From Sphaerisporangium perillae (GTDB taxonomy: Bacteria > Actinomycetota > Actinomycetes > Streptosporangiales > Streptosporangiaceae): DNA of 64,000 bases. This document shows positions 17,554 through 25,580 of the stretch, in pieces. The notes beneath the pieces were generated by a model. It made no database searches, was not told where the DNA came from, and was given only the letters and a program-made list of their open reading frames with translations. The translations under genes and the position numbers were made by a program. The stretch is from assembly GCF_023276435.1 (NCBI RefSeq), contig NZ_JALLPO010000017.1, forward strand, positions 115,672-179,671, in the 5' to 3' direction. How positions within the stretch are numbered: position 1 is the stretch's first letter; each line of letters begins with the position of its first letter.

Positions 17554-18271
17554 TATTCGACCCCACCCGGCGCCCACGCCGGGGCCGGTGCGTGGTGTCC
17601 GGGGCTGCTGGTCTGCGGCCGGCTCACAGAAGCGACCGTGCCCGGTGGGCCGGGACTGAGGAACGGCGTACCGGACCTTCGATCGCCCCCAGCCCCGCGT
17701 CAACCACCCGGTGGCGGTCGCCGGGCTGCAGGGGTGAATACATGGACGCTGACAGGTGAGAGCCGCACTTTGACCGGCTCGATGTCCCGGCGACCCCCGC
17801 AGGGCCGTCGCCTGCGCAACGGTGCGTCGCGGGCTCGGTGAGGACCGCCTTTTGAAGGCAGCGCCGAAGGCGCCATTTCAGGGGCACCGCTTGATGAGGT
17901 GAAGGCCGTGCGGTCACGCACGCCACGACGGCGTCCAGACCAGGCAGACCAGCCCCGACGAGTACGCCAGGGCATGCCGGACTTTTCTCATCGGCGAAGG
18001 CCATATTTTCGCACCGGACCATTCACAGGCCGGTTCGGGCAAGCGCCTTTCAACAGGATTGCAAGTGGGCGGCCGTTAACTGGATCCGCATCCGATGAAA
18101 TGACCGTACGGCCTTACCGCCCGAGCCTGGACACCTCGCACCAGGTCTACGGCCGGTAAGAGGACCGTCCTGCCGGCCCGGTCCGCGTCGCACCCTGCCA
18201 CTCAGCTCGAATCGCCCGTGAGAACCGCGGGAAGCACAACCGCCGAGTTCCCTGCCTGGAGGTGAACGATC
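17554..18271. other. Gene-poor stretch after the repeats
   Basis: About 720 bp with no supportable gene. The first 30 bp repeat sequence from 17278 onward. A small frame at 17899-18159 has no ribosome site and a biased composition and is not believed. The last 15 bp carry the GGAGGT ribosome site of the next gene. Confidence 0.5.
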
Positions 18272-18799
18272 ATGCCCGACAGAAGCGGGACGATCATTGC
18301 CGCGCTCATTGGTGCTGCCGCGGTCATCGGGGCGGCGGCCATAACCGCCGGCTACACCAAACCCCACGACGGCGACCAAAACCCCTCTATTGCTCAGGTG
18401 GAACCGTCCAGCTCTCACAAGAAGTCCTCGGGTCCCAAGCCAACGCGTGTGAAGTCATCCAAACCCACCGACACCGGCAACGGCAACGGCAACGGCAACG
18501 GAACCAATGCCAACACCAACACCGACCCCGACACCTGCATATCGGGCTTCGTCTGGCGAGAAGCCGTTCCCAACGACCGCGTATGTGTCACACCGCAGGT
18601 TCGTGAACAGACACGCATGGACAACCAGGCGGCCGCTGAACGGGTGGACCCCAACGGTGCGTCGGGACCTGACTCGTGCATATCGGGCTTCGTCTGGCGT
18701 GAGGCGGTCGCCGATGACCATGTCTGCGTGACACCGGAACAACGTTCCCAGGCCGCGTCTGACAACAGCCAGGCGTCCGCTCGACGCGTCGGAGGCTGA
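18272..18799 (+). CDS. Membrane-anchored/secreted protein with two CxSGFVWREA repeats
   Basis: A 175-residue exported protein. A hydrophobic signal anchor spans about residues 7-27; a low-complexity linker follows with alternating Gly-Asn (about 68-84). Two copies of a 38-39-residue module lie at about 87-125 and 134-172, each with CISGFVWREAV, then VCVTP, then a Gln/Asp-rich tail. Each module has two cysteines 17 residues apart, likely a disulfide. The modules share an identical 23-bp DNA stretch, so the duplication is fairly recent. The motif is seen in other actinobacterial secreted proteins but its function is unknown. The GGAGGT ribosome site decides the start. Confidence 0.75.
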   Translation: MPDRSGTIIAALIGAAAVIGAAAITAGYTKPHDGDQNPSIAQVEPSSSHKKSSGPKPTRVKSSKPTDTGNGNGNGNGTNANTNTDPDTCISGFVWREAVPNDRVCVTPQVREQTRMDNQAAAERVDPNGASGPDSCISGFVWREAVADDHVCVTPEQRSQAASDNSQASARRVGG

Positions 18800-18927
18800 C
18801 GCCGATCCACCCACGGCACCTTCGAGGGATCGTCGCGCCAAGGTCTGGACGCGGATGAGTGAACCAGGTGTACGAGCTCATCCAGGGCCTAAACCGTCCC
18901 TGGCGGCTGAGCACAATCCTGGACCGT

Positions 18928-18960
18928 CCCGCCGGGGCGCCTTAGGCGGTCCCCGGCGGG
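18928..18960. terminator. Strong GC hairpin between convergent genes
   Basis: CCCGCCGGGG and CCCCGGCGGG form a perfect 10-bp stem around a loop that itself pairs CGCC-TTA-GGCG. It lies between the secreted-repeat gene and the convergent MFS gene and could terminate both. No U-tract follows, as is usual in high-GC actinomycetes. Confidence 0.65.
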
Positions 18961-18987
18961 TGGACCCGAGAACCGGCCGGTGACACC

Positions 18988-20412
18988 TCACCGCTGCGCG
19001 GCGAGCGCGGGCTCGGGATCACGGGCAGGTGTGCGCAAGCCGAAGGCGATTACCAGCGTGGCGGCGACGGCAGCGGCGACCGGGACGGCGAGCGCGATCC
19101 GTAGTGCGTCGAGTGCCGCCCCCCGGGTCGCGGCGTCGCCAAGCGCCGCGACGTTCACCGCGGTCACCGCCGACAGGCCGAGCGCGGTGCCGAACTGTAT
19201 CGAGGTGTACAGCAGGCCGCCGGCCACGCCGTGCTCCCGCTCGTCGACACCCTCGACGGCGGCCATGGTCAGCGGGCCGTACGCCAGTGAGAACGCGAGG
19301 CCGAGCAGGACCATGGTCGGCAACATGGCGGCGTAGGTCCAGTCCACCCGGAGCGGCAGGAACAGTGCGTAGGCCAGCGCCGCCAGTACAAGACCGCCGA
19401 ACAGGACGCGAACGTTGCCGAACCTGTTCACCAGGCGCGGCGTCATGGTCGGCGCAAGGATGGTGTCCAGGCCGATCACCAGCATGGCCAGTCCGGTCTG
19501 CAGGGTGGTCCAGCCACGCACCTCCTGGAGGTACAGCGTCGCCAAGAACTGGAACCCGGCGAACGAGCCGATGAACAGCAGCGCCGTCAGGTTGGCTCGC
19601 ATGAGCGGACGCGAGCGCAGGATGCCGAGCCGCACCAGGGGGTTGGCGGATCTCCGTTCGATCCGAACGAAGGCGATCAACGCCGCCAGTCCCGCGGCGA
19701 ACACGCCCAGCGTGATCCCGGTGTCGTCGCCTGGGCGCTCCAGCCGGACCACCCCGTACACGAGCAGCATCATCGCGCCGGTGATGGCCAGGGCGCCGGC
19801 CAGGTCGAAGCCGCCCGGGGAGGCCTCCGGCGCGTCCGGCTCCTTGACGAGGGGGATCGCCGCCGCCAGGATCAGCGCCGCCAGCACCACCGGGGCGAAG
19901 AACACCCACCGCCAGCCGATCGAGGCCAGCAGCCCGCCGGCCACCAGGCCGAGGGAGAACCCGCCCGCGGCCGTCCCGGCGTACACCCCGAGCGCCTTGG
20001 TGCGCTGCGGTCCCTCGGGGAAATTGCCGGTGACCAGGGAGAGCCCGGCGGGGGCCATGAACGCGGCCGCGACCCCGGTGACGAACCTGGCGAGCAACAG
20101 CATCCAGCCCTCGGTGGCGAAACCACCCAGACCGGAGAACAGCAGGAAGACGACCAGCCAGAACAGGAACATCCGGCGGCGGCCGAACAGGTCGGCGGCC
20201 CGGCCGCCCAGCAGCATGAACCCGCCGTAGCCGAGCACGTAGCCACTGACCACGCCGCTGAGCATCCCGGTGGACAGCCCCAGATCAGCGCGGATCGACG
20301 GCAGCGCCACGTTCAGCATCGCCACGTCGATGCCTTCCAGAAATACGGCTCCAGCAAGCACGAGCAGCACGCTCCAGGCGCGCGCGTCCATGCGGTCGAC
20401 CGATGCGGACAT
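18988..20412 (-). CDS. MFS drug/proton antiporter (DHA2-like)
   Basis: A 474-residue major-facilitator transporter with about 14 predicted helices, of the EmrB/QacA type. Motif A appears as GGRAADLFGRRRMF (about residues 70-83); LARFVTGVAAAFMAPAG is motif C-like. The ATG at 20412 is preceded by GAGGAG on the coding strand; longer frames upstream lack this. It is divergent from an HxlR-type regulator 101 bp away, which probably represses it. Substrate unknown, likely a toxic compound. Confidence 0.9.
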   Translation of the reverse strand: MSASVDRMDARAWSVLLVLAGAVFLEGIDVAMLNVALPSIRADLGLSTGMLSGVVSGYVLGYGGFMLLGGRAADLFGRRRMFLFWLVVFLLFSGLGGFATEGWMLLLARFVTGVAAAFMAPAGLSLVTGNFPEGPQRTKALGVYAGTAAGGFSLGLVAGGLLASIGWRWVFFAPVVLAALILAAAIPLVKEPDAPEASPGGFDLAGALAITGAMMLLVYGVVRLERPGDDTGITLGVFAAGLAALIAFVRIERRSANPLVRLGILRSRPLMRANLTALLFIGSFAGFQFLATLYLQEVRGWTTLQTGLAMLVIGLDTILAPTMTPRLVNRFGNVRVLFGGLVLAALAYALFLPLRVDWTYAAMLPTMVLLGLAFSLAYGPLTMAAVEGVDEREHGVAGGLLYTSIQFGTALGLSAVTAVNVAALGDAATRGAALDALRIALAVPVAAAVAATLVIAFGLRTPARDPEPALAAQR

Positions 20413-20431
20413 GGCCGGCTCCTCTCGGGGA

Positions 20432-20484
20432 CATGGAACCGGCTCCATGGTTACCCAAGTGAGGGCCGGTTCCTTCTTGTAACC
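20432..20484. promoter_or_regulatory. Operator cluster between MFS and HxlR genes
   Basis: Three nested inverted repeats fill the divergent promoter: an 18-bp near-palindrome CATGGAACCGGCTCCATG (20432-20449), GGAACCGGC/GCCGGTTCC (20436-20444 and 20465-20473, perfect 9-bp arms) and GGTTAC/GTAACC (20449-20454 and 20479-20484). One or more are probably bound by the HxlR-type protein, controlling itself and the transporter. Confidence 0.6.
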
Positions 20485-20513
20485 AGCAGCATCGTCAGGC
20501 AGTATCGGAAGGC

Positions 20514-21008
20514 GTGGAAGACGGCACTTCAAAGTTCCTCGGTCACTGCGGGGATACCGACGGCGACTACGACGTTCTCCAGTGGGACACCCGGGAGGGC
20601 TGCGACGTCCGGCAGATCCTCGACCGCATCGCGGACAAGTGGTCGCTTCTGGCCATCGCCTTGCTCGACCGGCGCAGCCTGCGTTTCACCGAGCTGCGCA
20701 AGCTGATCGACGGGATCAGCCAGCGCATGCTCACCCAGACTCTGCGCCACCTCGAGCGCGACGGGTTGGTGATACGCACCGTGCACGCGACCGTGCCGCC
20801 TCGCGTGGACTACGCGCTGACGCCCTTGGGCACGACCCTGCACGCCACCATCCAGGCGCTGGTCACCTGGACCGAAACACACCAGGGCGAGATCGCCACC
20901 GCCCGCGCGGCGTACGACGTCCGGATGGCGGACGAGCAGAAGTCGGCGGCCGACGAAGCCGCCAAGCGCAAAGCCGTCGCCCGTGACGTCATCACGGGCA
21001 GGCGCTGA
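20514..21008 (+). CDS. HxlR-family transcriptional regulator
   Basis: A 164-residue winged-helix regulator. The HxlR signature includes the conserved cysteine at GCDVRQILDRIADKWSL, then LRFTELRKLIDGISQRMLTQ and the wing RTVHATVPPRVDYALTPLG. HxlR proteins often respond to reactive electrophiles or redox changes. GTG start at 20514. Divergent from the MFS gene. Confidence 0.92.
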   Translation: MEDGTSKFLGHCGDTDGDYDVLQWDTREGCDVRQILDRIADKWSLLAIALLDRRSLRFTELRKLIDGISQRMLTQTLRHLERDGLVIRTVHATVPPRVDYALTPLGTTLHATIQALVTWTETHQGEIATARAAYDVRMADEQKSAADEAAKRKAVARDVITGRR

Positions 21009-21011
21009 CCG

Positions 21012-21788
21012 TCACCCTTCGAGCGCCATGTACAGGCGGGTGCCCTCGGGCCGGTAGCCGACGCGTTCGTAGACGCGGCGGGATCCCTCACCCGAGTACT
21101 CCAGCCACACCGACTGCGCTCCCAGGGCGAACATCGCCTCGGTCAGCGCGGCGGTGACCGAGGCGGCGATGCCACGGCCGCGGAAGGCGGGGCGAGTGCC
21201 CACGCCGGCCAGCTCCGAAGTGCCCACGGCCGGTGCCGAGCACAAGGCCCCACCGGCGCAGCCGCCGTCGGGCGACCGGACGAACCGCACCGCCCCGCCG
21301 TTCTCCTGGGTGCGGCGCAGCCGGGCCACGCCTTCCGGGGAGGAGGCGAACTCGCCAGTGAACGCCTCGGACAGGGCGCCGTCGATCGACGCGTACTCCT
21401 CGTCCGTGGAGGGGGTCTCCACAAGCAGCGCGGCCATGACCGGGTCGGGCGTACCGCCGACCGGCGGCATCGTCAGTGTGGCCGGACTGCAGACCAGGTA
21501 CTCGTGTACCTCCTCCATGGTGAATCCCGCCGCGCGCAGTGCGGGCTCCACGGCGGGCGCGGCGTCCGGCGCGAACTCGAGCCGGGGCTTGAGACCGCGC
21601 TCGCGGAACACCTCGATCAGCGCTGCGACATCCCCGCTGGTGGGACGAGCACCGGGCACAGGGGTCGCGTAGTTGATGTGAGGGCTGGTGGTGCTGGGAT
21701 CGAACCCCGCGACGAAGCCACCGGTCTCGACGACCACGGGACGGCGGCGGAGGTTGGCGACGGCAAAGCTCTGGACATTGGTACCCAC
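21012..21788 (-). CDS. GNAT family N-acetyltransferase
   Basis: A 258-residue acetyltransferase with the catalytic GNAT fold in its C-terminal half: ELAGVGTRPAFRGRGIAA (acetyl-CoA pyrophosphate loop, about residues 189-206) and the final RRVYERVGYRPEGTRLYM. The N-terminal half is a degenerate GNAT-like lobe. A GTG at 21788 with AGGT ten bases upstream is the best start; the frame is open further upstream but without a ribosome site. Substrate unknown. It ends 3 bp from the convergent HxlR gene. Confidence 0.85.
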   Translation of the reverse strand: MGTNVQSFAVANLRRRPVVVETGGFVAGFDPSTTSPHINYATPVPGARPTSGDVAALIEVFRERGLKPRLEFAPDAAPAVEPALRAAGFTMEEVHEYLVCSPATLTMPPVGGTPDPVMAALLVETPSTDEEYASIDGALSEAFTGEFASSPEGVARLRRTQENGGAVRFVRSPDGGCAGGALCSAPAVGTSELAGVGTRPAFRGRGIAASVTAALTEAMFALGAQSVWLEYSGEGSRRVYERVGYRPEGTRLYMALEG

Positions 21789-22283
21789 GGTGATGTTGAC
21801 CTCACGTAGATGACATGGTGGAGCGCGCTCCCGCCGCACGAGGCGGACCAGTGAGCCGCACAGGCTTTTGTCAGACCCGGCGCTGGGCCGGGGCCATCCC
21901 CGCACAGGGAGATGGAAGCGGTGCCAGGCACCGCACGTGGGGCCGCCGTGAGGAGACGGACGTGGCACTAGGAGTGCCGGATGCTGCCCGGAAGAGCAGA
22001 GCGGTCAGTGCCGACGGCGGCCACTGGAGGGCGCCGAAACCATGGACTTCAATCCTTCGCTATGTGCACGCATGTCGCAGAACGGGACCGACTTTCCCAC
22101 GCCCCCCCACGAGCACGCAACCGAATAAACGCCCCTCTCGCTCGACGTCGTAGCCGTACAACGGGCGGCGCGACGGCGAGAAGGGGTACTGGTGCGAGCA
22201 CCGTTGAAAAACCGTTTCGAGTGTCGGCCGACATCCCCTGACGCGGCCGATGCCACGTCGGTGCCGTGCGGACGGTGGCGACG
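21789..22283. other. 495-bp intergenic region with a diverged dispersed-repeat copy
   Basis: No believable gene. At about 22130-22200 lies a diverged copy (D) of the dispersed repeat: GCGACGGCGAGAAGGGGTAC is shared with the core, but the GGCGCC ends are lost. The rest shows nothing I can name. Confidence 0.5.
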
Positions 22284-22529
22284 TCAGCCGGCCCAGGTCA
22301 CGTTGAAGATCCGGATCAGCTCAGCCTCTTCGTCGACCTGGAAGAACAGCACGCCGAAGTCACCGAAGAGCGTCTGCCGGAACTCCGGCTCATCCGGGTA
22401 AAGCACCTGAGCGTCCCATGGCGCGTCGACCAGATCCGCAGCCCGCTTGACCAGAGCGTCGAACGCTTCACCGGGGAGACCTTTGAGCTGTACCAGAGCC
22501 GACACGTGGAACTCCACGCGATAGCTCAC
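22284..22529 (-). CDS. RelE/ParE-like toxin candidate
   Basis: An 81-residue small protein with the size and strand pattern of the RelE/ParE superfamily (SYRVEFHVSALVQLKGLP at the start, FGVLFFQVDEEAELIRIF at the end). The classical RelE catalytic residues are not obvious, so toxicity is uncertain. GTG start overlapping the stop of the DUF6247 gene by 4 bp (GTGA), which gives the antitoxin-first order common in type II systems. Confidence 0.65.
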   Translation of the reverse strand: MSYRVEFHVSALVQLKGLPGEAFDALVKRAADLVDAPWDAQVLYPDEPEFRQTLFGDFGVLFFQVDEEAELIRIFNVTWAG

Positions 22530-22816
22530 AGACGTCCGTTCCAGCCGGGAATGACGTTCTCTGCTGGCACGAACTCCTCTGAGCGCCGCTCGCGGGCGGC
22601 CTGAGCCGCACTCTCGAAGTCCGGGTTGGAGAAGGCCACCGCCCGCAGACGCCACACATGCAAGAGGTCCCGGAGTTGATGGAAGCGCCAGACCTCATGG
22701 GCGGCGTCCAAGGCCCTGTGATATTCACCGAGGAACTGCTCATGCCACGTCTCGGGCAAGACGCGCAAGATCTCCGCCGGGTCGTCCCCGGCGTCGTGCA
22801 GCGGCTCAGCGGTCAT
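22526..22816 (-). CDS. DUF6247-like protein (putative antitoxin)
   Basis: A 96-residue acidic/helical protein with the pattern I associate with DUF6247: ILRVLPETWHEQFLGEYHRAL, then LHVWRLRAVAFSNP and a C-terminal FVPAENVIPGW. Function is not established. Its translational coupling to a small RelE-like protein suggests the antitoxin or regulator of the pair. No DNA-binding motif is clear. Confidence 0.65.
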   Translation of the reverse strand: MTAEPLHDAGDDPAEILRVLPETWHEQFLGEYHRALDAAHEVWRFHQLRDLLHVWRLRAVAFSNPDFESAAQAARERRSEEFVPAENVIPGWNGRL

Positions 22817-22894
22817 GGGCTCAGCCTAACCCGCCCAGGAGTACCGCCGCCCGGTACGAGCCAGAGTGGAAACGCGGTCAGAGCGTGTGCGACA

Positions 22895-23107
22895 TCAGGC
22901 CAAATGATCGATCTTCAGATGGTCAAGGAAGGCGACCCACTCAACCGAACTGACGACAAGCGCGGGGCGACCGCGATCTTTACTGTCACGCACACCCCGC
23001 CGCCCACCGGACAAGTGAACGACCTCGACGCAGTCGCTACCGTCGTGACCAGAGAAGCTGGACTTGCGCCACTGGACGTTGGTGAACTCGTAGGTCACAT
23101 TGTCCAT
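22895..23107 (-). CDS. DUF397 domain protein
   Basis: A 70-residue DUF397 protein: WRKSSFSGHDGSDCVEV near the N-terminus and VRDSKDRGRPALVV in the middle are diagnostic. These small proteins are partners of XRE/DUF5753 regulators in actinomycete development and antibiotic control (the WhiJ/AbaA type). Start chosen at ATG 23107, since the AGGGG ribosome site fits and it aligns with the paralogue next door; an ATG five codons upstream is possible. Confidence 0.88.
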   Translation of the reverse strand: MDNVTYEFTNVQWRKSSFSGHDGSDCVEVVHLSGGRRGVRDSKDRGRPALVVSSVEWVAFLDHLKIDHLA

Positions 23108-23222
23108 CTCCGCACCCCTCATCGATCACGCCGGGTCCGCATGATCCCTGATCATCAGTGGGAAATGAGACCCCGAGAGCGTAGCCGGAGGACTCTGCCG
23201 CACATTAACTACCCACCATGGG

Positions 23223-23435
23223 TCAGGCAGAAGGGTTGGACTTCACGTGATCGAGAAATGTGACCCACGCCGCGGGGGTGACGACGAGGACGGGGCCGCT
23301 CCTGTCCTTGCTGTCACGTACGGCCCGTCGCCCGCTGGACAGCACAGCAACCTCGACACAGTTGCTTCCGTCGTCACCAGAGAACGTGGACTTCCGCCAC
23401 TGGGCGTTGGCGAATTCTCGGGTCAGGCCGTCCAT
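23223..23435 (-). CDS. DUF397 domain protein (paralogue)
   Basis: A second 70-residue DUF397 protein, about two-thirds identical to its neighbour (WRKSTFSGDDGSNCVEVA, VRDSKDRSGPVLVV). Its start overlaps the end of the XRE regulator gene by 13 bp, so it is co-translated with it. The pair is a local tandem duplication. Confidence 0.88.
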   Translation of the reverse strand: MDGLTREFANAQWRKSTFSGDDGSNCVEVAVLSSGRRAVRDSKDRSGPVLVVTPAAWVTFLDHVKSNPSA

Positions 23436-24259
23436 CTCCGCATCGTCTCCTTGATCATGCTTAATGATTCACAACGTGGTAGCGCGTCTACCCGGATCAT
23501 GTCGTACCTGAGCGCTAGACCTTTCACCTCTTCTGGTCGATCGCTCACGCGGTCTTCCGTGCTCTGCGACTCGATGTAGGCCGCAGGTAGTGCTCCTTTG
23601 GGCATGTCCGCGATGACGAAGCCACCCATCAACCCAACCACGCTGCATGCCCGGTAGGGAAGCACCTGGAGGGATATACAAGGGTTTGCTCCAACCTCAA
23701 GAAGGTATTCGAACTGGCCCTTCATTACCGCCGACCCTGAGATAGGGCGGTGGAGGATGCCTTCATCCAGGATGACCCAGAGCATGGGCGGCATCGACCG
23801 CTTGAGAATACTCTGCCGGTCCATTCTGGCCGTGACATGCTCCTCCGCTTGCTCAGCGGTGATACCGGGTTTACGGCTCAAGACGGCTCGCGCATAGTCC
23901 TCGGTCTGGAGGAGGCCGGGGACCATCAACGGCTCCCACATACGCAGGGCCTCAGCCTCGCGTTCGAAGTCGAGCCAGGGGCGGAACCAGCGGGGGAGCT
24001 GGGCTGCCGCGCGGTTCAGGCGGTCGAGGAGGCCGGTGAGGGTGGTTCCGAGACCGAGGGCCTCGTCCACCGCTCGAGCCAGCTCCATCGTCGGCGCCCG
24101 GTGGCCGTTCTCGATCATGCTGAGCTGGCTGATCGACACATGGATCGCGTCGCAGAGTTTCCGTTGCGAGAATCCCACGGAAAGTCGGAATTTGCGTAGT
24201 TCTGTACCGAACTGAATACGCGGGGATATAGACGGATCCGGCTCCAGGGGGACGGTCAC
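23423..24259 (-). CDS. XRE-family regulator with DUF5753 domain (WhiJ-like)
   Basis: A 278-residue regulator. The HTH is at about residues 17-72 (LRKFRLSVGFSQRKLCDAIH, then SISQLSMIENGHRAP); the DUF5753 domain fills residues 95-270 (MWEPLMVPGLLQTEDYARAV, LQVLPYRACSVVGLMGGF). It works with DUF397 partners to repress developmental or secondary-metabolite genes in streptomycetes. Here it is followed by two DUF397 genes and is divergent from an ATPase of the RsbW type, the standard layout of these clusters. Confidence 0.9.
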   Translation of the reverse strand: MTVPLEPDPSISPRIQFGTELRKFRLSVGFSQRKLCDAIHVSISQLSMIENGHRAPTMELARAVDEALGLGTTLTGLLDRLNRAAAQLPRWFRPWLDFEREAEALRMWEPLMVPGLLQTEDYARAVLSRKPGITAEQAEEHVTARMDRQSILKRSMPPMLWVILDEGILHRPISGSAVMKGQFEYLLEVGANPCISLQVLPYRACSVVGLMGGFVIADMPKGALPAAYIESQSTEDRVSDRPEEVKGLALRYDMIRVDALPRCESLSMIKETMRRWTA

Positions 24260-24491
24260 CTCCGGGCTCCTCTCTCACGGCCTGGCACCTATTTACGCCA
24301 TCATGCTGGGCGTTCACAAGGTCACCCGAGAGGGTTCACGCGATTGTGAACACATTGCGAACACGAATAACCGTTTCACTCCCCCGATTGTTTGCCACCG
24401 TATGAGGGCCACGCCGACGACACTGCGGCGCCTCGGCCGGCGAGCCGAGTGAAACAGGAATTCAGCCGGAACGGACTGGGAAGGCATATCA

Positions 24492-25010
24492 ATGGCGCCG
24501 GACACGCTCAAAGAGATTCGTCTGCCCAGCGACCCCGAATCGGCGGCCCGCGCCCGCGCGGAGGTACGCGACTGGCTCGGCGAGGAACACCCGGCCTACG
24601 AACCCGTACGCCTGGCCGTCTCCGAACTGATCACCAACGCCGTCCGCCACGCCCGGCACCAGGTGGCCGGCGGTACGGGGAGCGCCGAACGCGCGCCCTT
24701 GGTCCTTCGATTGGCGGTGGACGGCGATCGGCTGCGGGTCGAGGTGACGGACAGGGGCCTGTCCGCCGGAATCCCGCGCATCCGGGTGGACCAGGCGCTG
24801 CTCCTGGCGGAGAGTATCCAGGTCGAGCCTGCGTTCCTCCTCGGGGAGGGCGGCCGGGGCCTGGCCATCGTCGACATGCTGTCGGAGGGAAACTGGGGCT
24901 TCCATGCCAACCCTGAGGGACCAGGCTGGTCCGTCTGGTGCGCGATCACGACCGAGCCGCCCGACCTCGATTCGGAACACCCCCGCCAGGGGTCCATTCG
25001 TACGCTGTGA
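24492..25010 (+). CDS. HATPase_c_2 ATP-binding protein (RsbW-like)
   Basis: A 172-residue GHKL ATPase of the anti-sigma-factor type. The N box is VRLAVSELITNAVRHAR (about residues 38-54), G1 is VTDRGLSAGIP and the second glycine box is GEGGRGLAIVDML. Such proteins are usual companions of XRE-DUF397 modules. ATG at 24492 follows GGAAGGCATATCA. It is divergent from the XRE gene across a 232-bp promoter region. Confidence 0.88.
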   Translation: MAPDTLKEIRLPSDPESAARARAEVRDWLGEEHPAYEPVRLAVSELITNAVRHARHQVAGGTGSAERAPLVLRLAVDGDRLRVEVTDRGLSAGIPRIRVDQALLLAESIQVEPAFLLGEGGRGLAIVDMLSEGNWGFHANPEGPGWSVWCAITTEPPDLDSEHPRQGSIRTL

Positions 25011-25041
25011 CGCGCGTGCGCCGGGTTGCCCACTGTAAGGC

Positions 25042-25082
25042 GGCGCCGACTTCGCCGTACCCCTTCCCACCGACCCGGCGCC
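25042..25082 (-). repeat. Dispersed 41-bp GGCGCC repeat, copy E (inverted)
   Basis: GGCGCC...GGCGCC, 41 bp, inverted relative to copies A-C. It shares the central CGCCGTACCCCTTC with copy C. It lies in the 230-bp gap between the ATPase and YCII genes, which holds no other feature apart from the YCII gene's ribosome site. Confidence 0.65.
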
Positions 25083-25240
25083 GGATCCACCGACCGTCAC
25101 TGGCCAGAGAAGCACCACGACACAAGCAAGCCGGTCACAGGCAGCGGCATTCTGGACGAATCGCAGGTGCGCCTGTTGTCCGGAACCGCCCCGGCCGTTC
25201 GTCAATAAGGTGCGACCACATCGATCCAGGGAGTGTTGAG

Positions 25241-25576
25241 TTGAAGTACATGATGTTCGTCTGCACCGACCTCGAGCCTGACACCGACAAGGAGAACGAG
25301 CCCGACATCGACGTGTGGGTGTCGGAGAACGACGCCAGTGGCCGGCGTCTGGAGGGCATGGCGCTGGCCGCCGAGTCCACGGCCACCACCGTCCGGGTCC
25401 GCAACGGCGAGTTGCTGATCTCCGACGGTCCCTTCGCCGAGACCCAAGAGGTGATCGTCGGCTTCGACCTTCTCGAATGCGCGGACCTCGACGAGGCGAT
25501 CGAGGTCGCTCGCGCCCACCCCATGGCCAGAGCCGGACGGTTGGAGCTGCGGCCGGTCGCCGACTGGGAGCAGTGA
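25241..25576 (+). CDS. YCII-related (DGPFAETKE) domain protein
   Basis: A 111-residue protein of the YCII/DGPF family; the name motif appears as SDGPFAETQEVIVGF (about residues 67-81). A TTG at 25241 with AGGGAG upstream gives the canonical LKYMMF start; ATG at 25250 is the alternative. These proteins are regularly paired with SigJ/ECF-like sigma factors, as here, where the sigma gene begins 4 bp after the stop. Function unknown. Confidence 0.85.
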   Translation: MKYMMFVCTDLEPDTDKENEPDIDVWVSENDASGRRLEGMALAAESTATTVRVRNGELLISDGPFAETQEVIVGFDLLECADLDEAIEVARAHPMARAGRLELRPVADWEQ

Positions 25577-25580
25577 GAGC

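Noticed and set aside
17281..17703. A minus-strand protein spanning repeat copy B
   Set aside because: The same frame recurs only because the repeat recurs; the diverged copies change at all codon positions, so it is not under coding selection.
17899..18159. An 86-codon gene in the gap before the secreted repeat protein
   Set aside because: No ribosome site, arginine-rich composition typical of chance frames, no recognisable motif.
25042..25082. A conserved peptide (SPY-F-P-RR pattern) in all copies of the dispersed repeat
   Set aside because: No start codon or ribosome site, substitutions are mostly non-synonymous, and surrounding frames are not shared.
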